Positions 43,111-52,345 of a stretch of DNA of 64,000 nucleotides are shown one piece after another. The notes under the pieces were generated by a model. That model made no database searches, had not been told where the DNA came from, and saw only the letters and a list, made by a program, of their open reading frames with translations. Made by a program: the position numbers and the translations under genes. Source of the stretch: Streptomyces sp. AA1529 (GTDB lineage: Bacteria > Actinomycetota > Actinomycetes > Streptomycetales > Streptomycetaceae); contig NZ_ALAP01000030.1 in assembly GCF_000280905.1 (NCBI RefSeq), positions 124,001 to 188,000 on the forward strand, read 5' to 3'. The first letter of the stretch is position 1; every line of letters begins with the position of its first letter.

Positions 43111-43707
43111 ATGCCGGTAGTCGTCCAGGCAGAGGCACCCGGAGACGAGCGCGGAGCGCTGCTGGCGTTCCTGGAGGCGCAGCGCGGCGGCATCCGCAGG
43201 GCCCTGCACGGGCTCACCGAGGAGCAGGCCCGCAGCGCCCCCGCGGCCAGCGAGCTGTCGGTGGCCGGTGTCCTCAGGCATGTGACCGTGATGGAGGCGA
43301 GCTGGCTGCGCACCTTCCGCGGGATCGAGGTCGGGGACGAGGTCAAGCGTGCGGAGTGGGAGACCAGCTTCACCCCCGGCGAGGAGCAGACCGTCGAGGT
43401 GCTGCTCGCCGAGAGCGAGCGGGTCGGTGCCGAGACCGAGCGGGCCGTCGCCGGGCTGGGCTCGCTGGACGAGACCTTCGTCGTGCCGCCCGCGCCGTGG
43501 GACAAGGGCGGCGAGTTCTCCTGGCGCTGGGGCCTGCTGCACCTGATCGAGGAGTACGCGCGGCACGCGGGGCACGCCGACATCATCCGCGAGACGCTCG
43601 ACGGCAAGGGTGCTTTCGACCTCGTGTTCGAGACAGGTGCGATGCCCGAGCCGGACTGGTCGGCCTTCGGCGGCGCACCCGGCGGGGGCGACACCGCGCA
43701 GGACTGA
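43111..43707 (+). CDS. DinB/DUF664 family protein
   Basis: 198 residues from ATG at 43111; an in-frame GTG at 43099 is also possible. It is a four-helix DinB-like bundle of the DUF664 subgroup, with the usual metal-ligand His pattern: LRHVTVMEASW near 57 and EYARHAGHADIIRE near 152-163. Relatives include mycothiol- or bacillithiol-dependent transferases and uncharacterised enzymes. The motif content fits the actinobacterial DUF664 group; the substrate is unknown. It is followed 83 bases later by a PadR gene. Confidence 0.88.
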   Translation: MPVVVQAEAPGDERGALLAFLEAQRGGIRRALHGLTEEQARSAPAASELSVAGVLRHVTVMEASWLRTFRGIEVGDEVKRAEWETSFTPGEEQTVEVLLAESERVGAETERAVAGLGSLDETFVVPPAPWDKGGEFSWRWGLLHLIEEYARHAGHADIIRETLDGKGAFDLVFETGAMPEPDWSAFGGAPGGGDTAQD

Positions 43708-43790
43708 GCCCGCCGCCGCTCCCCGTCCCGGCGGACCCGCATAGGGTGGTGCTTGACACAACCACGGCGGTGTGACTGGGGCAGGGAGCG

Positions 43791-44396
43791 ATGTCGGCGA
43801 TCCGGCTGCTGGTGCTGGGAGACGTGCGCCTGCGCGGGCGGGCGCACGGCTACCAGGTCCGCAACGATCTGGAGTTCTGGGGCGCGCACGAGTGGTCGGC
43901 GGCCAAGCCCGGCTCGATCTACCACGCGCTCAAGCAGCTCGCCAAGCAGGACCTGCTGCTCGCCCACGACATCGCCCCCAGCACCGCGGGCGGTCCGCCG
44001 CGCACCGAGTACGAGATCACCGCGGCCGGTGAGGCGGAGTTCTTCCGGCTGCTGCGGCACGCGCTGACCGCGACCGGGGAGAAGCAGGAGCTGCTCACCT
44101 CCGCCGTCGGGTTCCTCGTGGACCTGCCCCGGGCCGAGGCCGTCGCGCTGCTGGAGGAGCGGGTCGCCGCGCTGAAGTCCTGGCGCGCGGAGGTCACCTC
44201 GAACTGGACACCGGACGGCGGTGCTCCGCCGGAGTGGGGGCACATCGGGGAGATCATGAAGCTGTGGGTGCACACGGCCGAGAGCGACGCCGCGTGGGCC
44301 CGCGAGCTGATCGCCCGGCTGGAGGGCGGCGCCTTCGTGATGGCGGGCGAGGGCGAGCGGGATCTCAGCGTCCTGACGGACCGGCGTCCGTGCTGA
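43791..44396 (+). CDS. PadR family transcriptional regulator
   Basis: 201 residues from ATG at 43791 behind AGGGAGCG. The winged helix (about 5-85) reads LLVLGDVRLRGRAHGYQVRNDL, AKPGSIYHALKQLAKQDLL and PRTEYEITAAGEAEFFRLL. The C-terminal dimerisation helices follow (AVALLEERVAALKSWRAEV). A TTGACA at 43753-43758 is a possible -35 for its own promoter, but no good -10 follows. The target is unknown; the TipA-type gene follows in the same direction with its own promoter. Confidence 0.9.
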   Translation: MSAIRLLVLGDVRLRGRAHGYQVRNDLEFWGAHEWSAAKPGSIYHALKQLAKQDLLLAHDIAPSTAGGPPRTEYEITAAGEAEFFRLLRHALTATGEKQELLTSAVGFLVDLPRAEAVALLEERVAALKSWRAEVTSNWTPDGGAPPEWGHIGEIMKLWVHTAESDAAWARELIARLEGGAFVMAGEGERDLSVLTDRRPC

Positions 44397-44426
44397 GCCG
44401 GGCGCCGCGGCGCCCGGAAGAACGGC

Positions 44427-44457
44427 TTGCACCTCACGCGACGTGAGGGAGCACCGT
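44427..44457 (+). promoter_or_regulatory. ptipA-like promoter with MerR dyad
   Basis: -35 TTGCAC (44427-44432), 19-base spacer, -10 region CACCGT (44452-44457). The spacer contains the exact inverted repeat CCTCACG, CGA, CGTGAGG (44432-44448). Arrangement and sequence closely resemble the thiostrepton-inducible tipA promoter of Streptomyces lividans, where the MerR-type TipAL activates its own gene. Confidence 0.8.
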
Positions 44458-44486
44458 GGATGCCGCAAGCCAACGAGGAGGCGGAC

Positions 44487-45314
44487 ATGAGCCACTCCGT
44501 CGGGCAGGTCGCCGCTCTCGCCGGGATCACGGTGCGCACCCTGCACCACTACGACGAGATCGGACTGCTGGTCCCCGGGGAGCGCACGGCGGCCGGACAC
44601 CGCCGCTACACCGATGCCGACCTGGACCGGCTGCAGCAGATCCTCTTCCACCGGGAGCTGGGCTTCCCCCTGGAGGAGGTCGCCGTCCTGCTGGACGACC
44701 CCGCTGCGGACCCGGTCGACCTGCTGCGCCGGCAGCACGCCGTGCTGACGGCGCGGATCGGTCGGCTCACGGAGATGGCCACCGCCGTGGAACGCGCCAT
44801 GGAGGCACGGAAAATGGGCATCAGTCTCACCCCCGAGGAGCGGTTCGAGGTCTTCGGGGACTTCGACCCGGAGGCGCACGCCGAGGAGGCGGAGCACCGC
44901 TGGGGCAGCACCGAGGCGTACCGGGAGTCGCAGCGCCGCGCCGCCTCCCGCACCAAGGAGGACTGGAAGGCACTCACGCGGGAGCTGGACGGGCTCCACC
45001 GCGCGGTCGCCGACCGGATGGCGGCCGGGGACGCTCCGGACGCACCCGCGGTGACCGATCTGGCCGAGCGGCACCGGCTGTTCATCTCCCGCACCAGTTA
45101 CCCGTGCGACCACGGGATGCACCGCAGGCTCGGCGAGATGTACGTCCAGGACGAGCGCTTCACCGCGACCTACGACGCGATCCGGCCGGGGCTGGCCCGG
45201 TACCTGCGGGACGCGATCGCGGCCAACGAAGCAGCCGAGCGTGACCGCGCCCGCGCACGCGCGGCAAACGCAGTAGGCACGGAGCGGGGCGAGGGCGGGT
45301 CTTCCGCCTCCTGA
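44487..45314 (+). CDS. tipA: TipA-type MerR regulator (TipAS antibiotic-binding domain)
   Basis: 275 residues from ATG at 44487 behind GAGGAGGCGG. The MerR winged helix covers 1-75 (SVGQVAALAGITVRTLHHYDE, GHRRYTDADLDRLQ), then a long coiled dimerisation helix (LTARIGRLTEMATAVERAME). The TipAS domain (about 110-250) has FEVFGDFDPEAHAEEAEHRWG and the C-terminal MYVQDERFTATYDAI. TipAS binds thiopeptides such as thiostrepton covalently, and TipAL then activates its own promoter; the matching promoter lies directly upstream. As in tipA, the short form may also be made from an internal start (ATG near 44801 or 44816). The role is multidrug recognition and self-limitation. Confidence 0.9.
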   Translation: MSHSVGQVAALAGITVRTLHHYDEIGLLVPGERTAAGHRRYTDADLDRLQQILFHRELGFPLEEVAVLLDDPAADPVDLLRRQHAVLTARIGRLTEMATAVERAMEARKMGISLTPEERFEVFGDFDPEAHAEEAEHRWGSTEAYRESQRRAASRTKEDWKALTRELDGLHRAVADRMAAGDAPDAPAVTDLAERHRLFISRTSYPCDHGMHRRLGEMYVQDERFTATYDAIRPGLARYLRDAIAANEAAERDRARARAANAVGTERGEGGSSAS

Positions 45315-45358
45315 GCCCCTCCGCACCCCCTTCCCTCGTGTTCTCTCACTTTTAATTC

Positions 45359-45370
45359 CCCTGTACAGGG
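45359..45370. promoter_or_regulatory. 12-bp palindrome upstream of thrE-like gene
   Basis: CCCTGTACAGGG is an exact palindrome next to an A/T-rich stretch (CTTTTAATT), in the 217-base gap before the exporter gene. It could be an operator, but no regulator is linked. Confidence 0.3.
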
Positions 45371-45531
45371 GGACCTTTGGGGAGAGGATCACTTCTCATG
45401 CTCCACTGTGAGGTAGCACGCTTCCGGTTCGTGGAACCATTTCCGTTGGACACCACGTCGGTCGTGTGGCACTGCTGGAAACTTGAGACGTAACGCGCAT
45501 CGGGCGCGAGAGGGTAAGGAGCGCACAGAAA

Positions 45532-47184
45532 GTGGTGGGGCAGCCCCGGGGAAACGGCGACGCCGCGGAGCAGGGTGGTGAGCCGGACGACACCAAACCG
45601 GCGTCCGACGAATCACGCAGCGCCTTCACGGCGCCCTTGGGCGTGCCGCTTCCCCCCGTCCCGGAGGAGGAGCACCCGACCTCCGAGTTCACCATCCCGG
45701 AAGGGCTGGTCAGCCCGCTGTCGTACGAGGCCGGCAGCGCCTTCACGCCGCCCGACGGCATCCCCGTCGTCGGGCCGCTGGCCAAGCCGGGCTCGCCCTG
45801 GCAGGACCGGATGCGCTCCATGGTCCGGATGCCGCTCGCCGAGCGTCCGGTGCCCGAGCGCTCCCAGCGCGGCGACGAGGGCGCGGAGAGCGGACCCCCC
45901 GTTCCCCGCGTCCTCGACCTGACGCTCCGGATCGGCGAGCTGCTGCTCGCGGGCGGGGAGGGCGCCGAGGACGTCGAGGCGGCCATGTTCGGCGTCGCGC
46001 ACGCCTTCGGACTCGACCGCACCGAACCCGAGGTCACCTTCACCCTGCTGTCCATCACCCACCAGCCCTCGCTGGTGGACGACCCGGTCACGCTCAGCAG
46101 GACCGTCCGCAGGCGCGGCACCGACTACACCCGGCTGTCGGCCGTCTTCGCGCTCGTCGCCGACATCACCCAGGGCGAGGTGTCGCTGGAGGAGGCCTAC
46201 CGGCGGCTCGCGGAGATGCGCCGCAACCGGCACCCCTACACCAAGTGGGCGCTGACCGTGGCCAGCGGCGCCCTGTCCGGCGCGGCCTCGCTGCTGGTGG
46301 GCGGCGACGGGCTGGTCTTCGTGCTGGCCGCGTTCGGCGCCATGCTCGGCGACCGGCTGGCCTGGCTGTGCGCCGGGCGCGGACTGCCGGAGTTCTACCA
46401 GTTCGCGGCCGCCGCCATGCCCCCGGCCGGGATGGGGGTGGCCGTCGCGCTGCTCGCCCAGCACACCGACACCCGCATCCAGGCGTCCGCGGTGATCACC
46501 GGTGGCCTCTTCGCGCTGATCCCGGGGCGGGCGCTGGTCGCGGCCGTGCACGACGGACTCACCGGCTTCTACATCACCGCCGCCGCCCGGCTGCTGGAGG
46601 TCATCTACCTCATCGTCGGCATCGTCTGCGGAGTGCTGATGGTGCTGTACGTGGGTGCCCGGCTGAACGCCCGGCTGACGCCCGACATCGTGCACCACAG
46701 CGACCGGCCGGTCACCCAGCTGCTGGCCGCCATGCTGCTGGCGCTGGCGTTCTGCGTGCTGCTCCAGCAGGAGCGCCACACCGTGGTGCTGGCCACCATG
46801 AACGGGGGCGTCGCCTGGCTGATCTTCGGGGTGCTGACCAAGGCGGACGTCACACCGGTCCCGGCCACCGTGGTGGCCGCCGGGCTCGTCGGCCTCTTCG
46901 GCCAGCTGCTGTCCCGGTACCAGTTCGCCTCGTCGCTGCCGTACATCACGGCGGCCATCGGCCCGCTGCTGCCGGGTAGCAACACCTACTTCGGGCTGCT
47001 GAACATCGCCCAGGGCGACGTCAACAAGGGGTTCGAGCACCTGGCGACGGCCGGCGCGCTGGCCCTGGCCATCGCCATCGGGGTCAACCTGGGCGGCGAG
47101 CTGGCCCGCCTCTTCATCAAGACCCCGGGCCAGGAGACGCCGCTGCCGGGCCGGCGCGCCGCCAAGCGCACCCGGGGCTTCTGA
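45532..47184 (+). CDS. Threonine/serine exporter family protein (ThrE)
   Basis: 550 residues. GTG at 45532 follows AAGGAG by 10 bases. The first 120 residues are a Pro/Ser-rich cytoplasmic tail. The ThrE hydrolase-like motif region follows (LTLRIGELLLAGGEGAEDVEAA, THQPSLVDDP). About ten membrane helices lie between 240 and 540, combining the ThrE and ThrE_2 halves in one chain as in Corynebacterium ThrE. It exports small neutral amino acids driven by the proton gradient. A 15-bp hairpin terminator follows. Confidence 0.88.
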   Translation: MVGQPRGNGDAAEQGGEPDDTKPASDESRSAFTAPLGVPLPPVPEEEHPTSEFTIPEGLVSPLSYEAGSAFTPPDGIPVVGPLAKPGSPWQDRMRSMVRMPLAERPVPERSQRGDEGAESGPPVPRVLDLTLRIGELLLAGGEGAEDVEAAMFGVAHAFGLDRTEPEVTFTLLSITHQPSLVDDPVTLSRTVRRRGTDYTRLSAVFALVADITQGEVSLEEAYRRLAEMRRNRHPYTKWALTVASGALSGAASLLVGGDGLVFVLAAFGAMLGDRLAWLCAGRGLPEFYQFAAAAMPPAGMGVAVALLAQHTDTRIQASAVITGGLFALIPGRALVAAVHDGLTGFYITAAARLLEVIYLIVGIVCGVLMVLYVGARLNARLTPDIVHHSDRPVTQLLAAMLLALAFCVLLQQERHTVVLATMNGGVAWLIFGVLTKADVTPVPATVVAAGLVGLFGQLLSRYQFASSLPYITAAIGPLLPGSNTYFGLLNIAQGDVNKGFEHLATAGALALAIAIGVNLGGELARLFIKTPGQETPLPGRRAAKRTRGF

Positions 47185-47188
47185 GCGG

Positions 47189-47223
47189 CGGAGGGGCTGC
47201 CCGGTGCGCGGGCAGCCCCTCCG
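47189..47223. terminator. 15-bp perfect bidirectional terminator hairpin
   Basis: Arms CGGAGGGGCTGCCCG (47189-47203) and its exact complement (47209-47223) around GTGCG. It lies between the convergent exporter and pyrophosphatase genes. Confidence 0.85.
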
Positions 47224-47268
47224 TCACCCGAACGGGGGCAGCGGCGCAGCCCCGTGCAGAAACGGTTC

Positions 47269-47760
47269 TCAGTGCCCGCCCTCGGCGGCCAGCCGCTTGA
47301 TGGAGGCCTCGACCTCGGCCTCGGCCTCGGCGCGGCCCACCCAGTCGGCGCCCTCGACCGACTTGCCGGGCTCCAGGTCCTTGTAGACCTCGAAGAAGTG
47401 CTGGATCTCCAGCCGGTCGAACTCGCTCACGTGGTGGATGTCGCGCAGGTGCTCCATGCGCGGGTCCGAGGAGGGGACGCACAGCAGCTTGTCGTCGCCG
47501 CCCGCCTCGTCGGTCATCCGGAACATCCCGATGGCGCGGCACTTGATGATGCACCCGGGGAAGGTGGGCTCCTCCAGCAGCACGAGCGCGTCGAGCGGGT
47601 CACCGTCCTCGCCCAGGGTGCCGTCGACGAAGCCGTAGTCCGCCGGGTACACGGTCGAGGTGAACAGGTGCCGGTCGAGGCGGATGCGGCCCGTCTCGTG
47701 GTCCACCTCGTACTTGTTCCGCGAGCCCTTCGGGATCTCGATGGTGACGTCGAACTCCAA
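47269..47760 (-). CDS. ppa: Inorganic pyrophosphatase
   Basis: 163 residues from TTG at 47760, which has GGAGGAG six bases upstream and begins at the conserved [17 protein letters not shown]. An upstream in-frame ATG exists at 47784, but GGAGGAG lies inside that extension, so it is less likely. It is a family I soluble pyrophosphatase: GSRNKYEVD, the metal-binding DPLDALV region and the conserved [21 protein letters not shown]. It hydrolyses pyrophosphate from biosynthesis, needing Mg2+. It is divergent from dacB, as usual in streptomycetes. Confidence 0.97.
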   Translation of the reverse strand: MEFDVTIEIPKGSRNKYEVDHETGRIRLDRHLFTSTVYPADYGFVDGTLGEDGDPLDALVLLEEPTFPGCIIKCRAIGMFRMTDEAGGDDKLLCVPSSDPRMEHLRDIHHVSEFDRLEIQHFFEVYKDLEPGKSVEGADWVGRAEAEAEVEASIKRLAAEGGH

Positions 47761-47892
47761 GGGAGGCTCCTCCGTATAGATCATGATGAGATCAGCACTC
47801 GTGTGCCCTGGGGGCCGTCCCCCAGAAGAACTCCAGTCTGGTGATTAAGTGTCCCCCACGCACATGTGTGCTCGCGAAAGGGGCTGGTCGAG

Positions 47893-49605
47893 GTGCATGA
47901 CACCGGATCGAAGGTGCGTGGCACCGCGAACCGGGCATACCGCTCCACCCTCCGCGCGGCCCGATCGGTGGCGGCGCACACCCGGACCGTCGCGCCCCGT
48001 GCGCGCGCCCTCGCGGCACACACAGGCGCCCTCGCGGCACACACCCGTACGACCGCCGCCCGCGCGCACGCGCACGGGCGCGCCGCGGTGCACAGGGCCC
48101 GGCGTCGTTGGCGGGCGGCCTCTCCGCAGCAGCGGCTGACGGTCCGGTTCACCGCCGCCTCCACCGCGCTGGGACTCGTGGCCGCGCTGCTGGCGGTGGC
48201 CGCGGCGGGGCCGTGGGACTCGGGTCAGCGTACGGCCGAGCGGGTCCGGGCGGCCCGCCAGGAACGCGGAAGTGGCGCGGACCACACTCCCGGCACCCCC
48301 GGACGCCCCTCCGGGCCCCCCGCCGCCCCCCAGGTGCTCGCCCCGGCCGGCCCCGTCCCGGAACAGGACGCCGGCGAGGGCGGCCCGCAGGGCTCCGGCC
48401 GCGGCGGCAGCGGGCCGGAGCAGATGCCGCCGCCGACCGCCTCGGCCCTCGCCGACACGCTGGAGCCGCTGATCGAGGACGGCTCGCTCGGCGCCGTACG
48501 GCACGCCTCCGTCGTGGACGCCGTCACCGGACGCCGGCTGTTCTCCCGGGACGCCCGGGCGGTCTCGGCCCCCGCCTCCACGATCAAGCTGGCCACCGCC
48601 GTCGCGGCGCTGACCGCGCGCGGCGGGACGTACCGCATCGCCACCCGCGCGGTCCGCGAGGACGACCGGGTCACCCTCGTCGGCGGCGGCGACCCCACGC
48701 TCACCGAGAAGGACCTGACGGCCCTGGCCGCGCGGACCGCCCGGGCCCTGGACGAGGGCGACACGCACCCGGTCCGGCTCCGGTACGACACCTCCCGCTA
48801 CACCGGCACCGAGCGGCACGTCATCGGGCCCAACGAGAACCTGGCCCGGGTCACCCCGCTGATGGTCGAGGAGGGCCGCACGGACGGCAGCGACCACGGC
48901 CCGGCGCCGCGTGCCGCCGACCCCGCCCGGGAGGCGGCCGACGTGTTCGCGGACGCGCTCGAGGACGAGGGCGTCACCGTCGAGGGCGCACCCCGAGAGC
49001 GCACCGCCGGGAAGCGGGCCACCGAGCTGGCCGTGCACCGCTCGGCTCCGCTCGGCGCACTGGTCGAGCGGATGCTCACCCACAGCGACAACGACCTCGC
49101 CGAGGCCCTCGCGCGCCAGACGGCCCTCGCCGCGGGCGAGCCCGCCGGCTTCCGCGGCGCGGGCCGCGCCGTACGGCACACCCTCGACCGGCTCGGCCTG
49201 CCCCTGAAGGGCGCCCGCTTCGCGGACGGCAGCGGCCTCGACCGCGCGGACCGGGTCTCCCCGGAGCTGCTCACCCGGCTGCTCACCCTGGCGGCCGACC
49301 CGGACCGGCCCGAGCTGCGCACCGTGCTCACCGGACTGCCCGTCGCCCGGTTCACCGGCACCCTCGGCAGCCGGTACGGCGGCGAGCGCGGCGAGCCCGG
49401 CGCGGGGCTGGTGCGGGCCAAGACCGGCACCCTGACCGGAGTGAACACGCTGGCCGGCACGGTCGTCGACGCGGACGGCCGGATGCTGGCCTTCGCGTTC
49501 CTGACGACGGGGGCGACCGCGCGGGACGCGGCCCAGCAGTCCCTGGACCGGCTCGCCTCGGCCCTGGCCAACTGCGGCTGCCGGGATTCGCCCTCCGCGG
49601 GCTGA
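47893..49605 (+). CDS. dacB: D-alanyl-D-alanine carboxypeptidase/endopeptidase (PBP4, DacB family)
   Basis: 570 residues from GTG at 47893, preceded by AAAGGGG. The first 80 residues are an unusual Arg/Ala/Thr/His-rich cytoplasmic stretch with AAHTGALAAHTRT-type repeats. One membrane anchor follows (TAASTALGLVAALLAVAAAG), then a Pro/Gly-rich linker. The class C penicillin-binding enzyme domain has SxxK ASTIK near 228, SxN in THSDNDLAE near 397 and KTG in VRAKTGTLTG near 508. It trims or cuts peptidoglycan cross-links outside the membrane. Neighbouring metalloprotease, tilS and hpt genes follow in the same direction. Confidence 0.93.
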   Translation: MHDTGSKVRGTANRAYRSTLRAARSVAAHTRTVAPRARALAAHTGALAAHTRTTAARAHAHGRAAVHRARRRWRAASPQQRLTVRFTAASTALGLVAALLAVAAAGPWDSGQRTAERVRAARQERGSGADHTPGTPGRPSGPPAAPQVLAPAGPVPEQDAGEGGPQGSGRGGSGPEQMPPPTASALADTLEPLIEDGSLGAVRHASVVDAVTGRRLFSRDARAVSAPASTIKLATAVAALTARGGTYRIATRAVREDDRVTLVGGGDPTLTEKDLTALAARTARALDEGDTHPVRLRYDTSRYTGTERHVIGPNENLARVTPLMVEEGRTDGSDHGPAPRAADPAREAADVFADALEDEGVTVEGAPRERTAGKRATELAVHRSAPLGALVERMLTHSDNDLAEALARQTALAAGEPAGFRGAGRAVRHTLDRLGLPLKGARFADGSGLDRADRVSPELLTRLLTLAADPDRPELRTVLTGLPVARFTGTLGSRYGGERGEPGAGLVRAKTGTLTGVNTLAGTVVDADGRMLAFAFLTTGATARDAAQQSLDRLASALANCGCRDSPSAG

Positions 49606-49673
49606 TCCCGGGCGGGCGGCCCGGTACTCGCGCTCTCCTCCCGCCCCGCGCGCACTGCACGTACGGTGAAAGA

Positions 49674-50813
49674 ATGACGAGCCTCGGTGGTGTGCAGATG
49701 GTCGACTGGAATCTCGCGGTCACGACCGCGACCCGGCTCGGACGGCCGGGGCCGGAAGTCAGCAGGGAGGAGGCCCGCGGCATCGTCGCCGAGCTGCGGC
49801 GGCACGCGAAGGTCTCCGAGGAGCATGTACGCGCCTTCACCCGGCTGGCCCCCGCCGACGCCGAGGCGGGGGACACGCCCGTCCTGGTGGTGGACCGGCC
49901 CGGCTGGGTGCGGGCCAACGTCGCCGGATTCCGGGAGCTGCTCTCCCCGCTGCTGGGCAAGGTGGCCGAGCGCCGTGCCGGGGTCCCCGGCGGGGCCGTG
50001 CTCGGCGCGGTCGGCGGCAAGGTCACCGGGGTCGAGGTCGGCATGCTGCTGTCCTTCCTCTCCTCGCGGGTGCTGGGCCAGTACGAGACGTTCGCGCCGG
50101 CCGGCCGCGACCTGCCGGGAGGTGCCGACGGCGGCGGCCGGCTGCTGCTGGTGGCGCCGAACATCGTGCACGTGGAGCGCGAGCTGGAGGTCGATCCGCA
50201 CGACTTCCGGCTGTGGGTGTGCCTGCACGAGGAGACGCACCGCACCCAGTTCACGGCGGTGCCCTGGCTGCGCGACCACCTGCGGATGGAGATCCAGTCC
50301 TTCCTGGAGCAGACCGACATCGACCCCTCGACGCTGGTGGAGCGGCTGCGGGAGGCCGTCCAGTCGCTGGCCGGCGGCAGGTCGGGCGAGAGCGGCGCGG
50401 CGGACGAGGCGGAGGAGCGGCCCGGTCTGGTGGAACTGGTGCAGACCCCGGCGCAGCGCGAGGTGCTGGGCCGGCTGACCGCCGTCATGTCGCTGCTGGA
50501 GGGGCACGCCGACTACGTGATGGACGGGGTGGGCCCGCAGGTCGTCCCGACCGTCACCGAGATCCGGGAGAAGTTCCAGAAGCGCCGGGCCGCCGGTGCC
50601 GGACGGCTCGACCTGGCGCTGCGCAAGCTGCTGGGCCTGGACGCGAAGCTGCGGCAGTACCGGGACGGGGAGCGGTTCGTGCGCACCGTGGTGGACGAGG
50701 TGGGCATGGAGGGTTTCAACCGTGTGTGGACGTCACCGAACACCCTTCCGACGAAGGCGGAGATCGCCGACCCCGCCGAGTGGATCGCGAGGGTGCACCG
50801 CAAGGCCGATTGA
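49674..50813 (+). CDS. Zinc-dependent metalloprotease-like protein (DUF2342, F420-biosynthesis-associated)
   Basis: 379 residues from ATG at 49674. A TACGGT box six bases upstream and a poor ribosome site suggest a leaderless message; ATG at 49698 is an alternative. The single metal motif is HEETH in VCLHEETHRTQFTAVPWL near 185, with a second conserved block RLTAVMSLLEGHADYVMDGVG near 265-285 supplying further ligands. The family is annotated as coenzyme F420 biosynthesis-associated because of phylogenetic co-occurrence, not proven activity. It precedes tilS, as elsewhere in actinobacteria. Confidence 0.9.
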   Translation: MTSLGGVQMVDWNLAVTTATRLGRPGPEVSREEARGIVAELRRHAKVSEEHVRAFTRLAPADAEAGDTPVLVVDRPGWVRANVAGFRELLSPLLGKVAERRAGVPGGAVLGAVGGKVTGVEVGMLLSFLSSRVLGQYETFAPAGRDLPGGADGGGRLLLVAPNIVHVERELEVDPHDFRLWVCLHEETHRTQFTAVPWLRDHLRMEIQSFLEQTDIDPSTLVERLREAVQSLAGGRSGESGAADEAEERPGLVELVQTPAQREVLGRLTAVMSLLEGHADYVMDGVGPQVVPTVTEIREKFQKRRAAGAGRLDLALRKLLGLDAKLRQYRDGERFVRTVVDEVGMEGFNRVWTSPNTLPTKAEIADPAEWIARVHRKAD

Positions 50814-51015
50814 GGCGAGCGGAAGCCTCCCCAATCACCCTTCCGAGGGACCGTGCGGGCGGGGTACGCGTGCGATGCTCGGGGAACACAGTCCGTCTCT
50901 GTCACCATCGACCCACACAGCGTGACAGCAGTTGCCGACTTCGACACCCCCACCCGGATCCGCGGAAGCCTCCTTCCGCGGTCCGCGCAGCTCCTGACGA
51001 GGAAGTGAATCGGAC

Positions 51016-52263
51016 ATGGGTCCCCACCCCGCGGTCGCCGCAATACGCCTGGCGGTCCGCCGCACACTCCACGACGTGCTCAGCGCGCACGACCTCAGCG
51101 CCCACGACGCGACCGCGCGCGGCGCGCGCGGCGCACAGCTCGCGGCGACCCCCCAGCCCGCCGGCCCCCTCCCCGCCGATCTCCCCGCCGACCTCACCAC
51201 CGACCTCCCCGCCGATCTCCCCACCGAGCCGCCGCCAACGCTCGTCCTCGTCGCCTGCTCCGGCGGCGCCGACTCGATGGCCCTCGCCTCCGCGCTCGCG
51301 TTCGAGGCCCCCCGCCTCGGCCTGCGCGCCGGCGGCGTCACGGTCGACCACGGCCTGCAACCCGGCTCCGCCGAGCGGGCCCAGGACGTGGCCGACCGGC
51401 TCGCCGGACTCGGCCTGACGCCGGTCGAGTCGGTCGCCATCCAGGTGGGACGGACCAGCACCGGCCCCGAAGCCGCCGCGCGCGAGGGCCGGTACGCCGC
51501 GCTGGACGCGATCGCGGAGCGGTACGGCGCGGCCGCCGTGCTGCTCGGCCACACCCGCGACGACCAGGCGGAGACGGTGCTGCTCGGGCTGGCCCGCGGC
51601 TCCGGCACCCGCTCGCTGTCCGGCATGGCGGCGGTCTCCGGCCCCGGCGGCCGCTACCGCCGCCCGTTCCTGGCCGTCGACCGGCAGACCACCCGCAAGG
51701 CGTGCATGGTCCAGTCGCTCCCCGTCTGGGACGACCCGCACAACGCCGACCCCGCCTACACCCGCTCCCGGGTCCGCCACGAGGCGCTGCCCGCGCTGGA
51801 GAAGGCGCTCGGCAAGGGCGTCATCGAGGCACTCGCCCGTACGGCGCAGCTCTCCCGGGACGACGCGGACGCGCTCGACGCGTGGACCGACGACGCCGAG
51901 CGCGCCGTCGTGCGCACCCCCGGCAGCGGCCCGGAGGACGCCGGGGTGCCGGACCAGGCGGACGGCTCGGCACCCTCCGACCGGGCCGTCGCCCGGACGG
52001 AGGGCGTGCCCGGCGCCGACGGAGCGGTGGAGCTCGATGTGGTCCGGCTGTACGCGCTGCCGCCCGCCGTGCGGCGCCGGGTGCTGCGCCGGGCGGCGAT
52101 CGAGGCCGGCTCCCCGGCCGGGTCGCTGTTCGCCCGGCACGTCGAGGAGATGGACCGCCTCATCACCGCGTGGCGCGGCCAGCGGGCCCTCAACCTGCCC
52201 GGGCGTGTGGAGGTCGCGCGCCAGGGTGGCAGACTGGTCATCCGGCACGGCTCACCGAGCTGA
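51016..52263 (+). CDS. tilS: tRNA(Ile)-lysidine synthetase
   Basis: 415 residues, ATG at 51016 with GAGGAAG upstream. The PP-loop ATP site [10 protein letters not shown] lies near 87. The N-type ATPase region has [29 protein letters not shown] and [15 protein letters not shown]. The C-terminal accessory domain is short (about 330-415). It converts C34 of the minor isoleucine tRNA to lysidine, needed to read AUA. Residues 47-77 are a Pro/Ala/Asp/Leu repeat insert before the PP-loop ([20 protein letters not shown]), absent from typical members. It is followed by hpt after 82 bases. Confidence 0.95.
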   Translation: MGPHPAVAAIRLAVRRTLHDVLSAHDLSAHDATARGARGAQLAATPQPAGPLPADLPADLTTDLPADLPTEPPPTLVLVACSGGADSMALASALAFEAPRLGLRAGGVTVDHGLQPGSAERAQDVADRLAGLGLTPVESVAIQVGRTSTGPEAAAREGRYAALDAIAERYGAAAVLLGHTRDDQAETVLLGLARGSGTRSLSGMAAVSGPGGRYRRPFLAVDRQTTRKACMVQSLPVWDDPHNADPAYTRSRVRHEALPALEKALGKGVIEALARTAQLSRDDADALDAWTDDAERAVVRTPGSGPEDAGVPDQADGSAPSDRAVARTEGVPGADGAVELDVVRLYALPPAVRRRVLRRAAIEAGSPAGSLFARHVEEMDRLITAWRGQRALNLPGRVEVARQGGRLVIRHGSPS

Positions 52264-52345
52264 CCGGCGTCCCGGCACTCACCGGGTCGTCCGGAGGCTG
52301 CGGCGGGCCGGGGCGACCGGACCGCGACGAGCGAGAGCAGCACGG

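Noticed and set aside
47761..47784. Upstream ATG at 47784 as start of ppa
   Set aside because: The ribosome site GGAGGAG lies inside that extension and is ideally placed for TTG at 47760, where family similarity begins.
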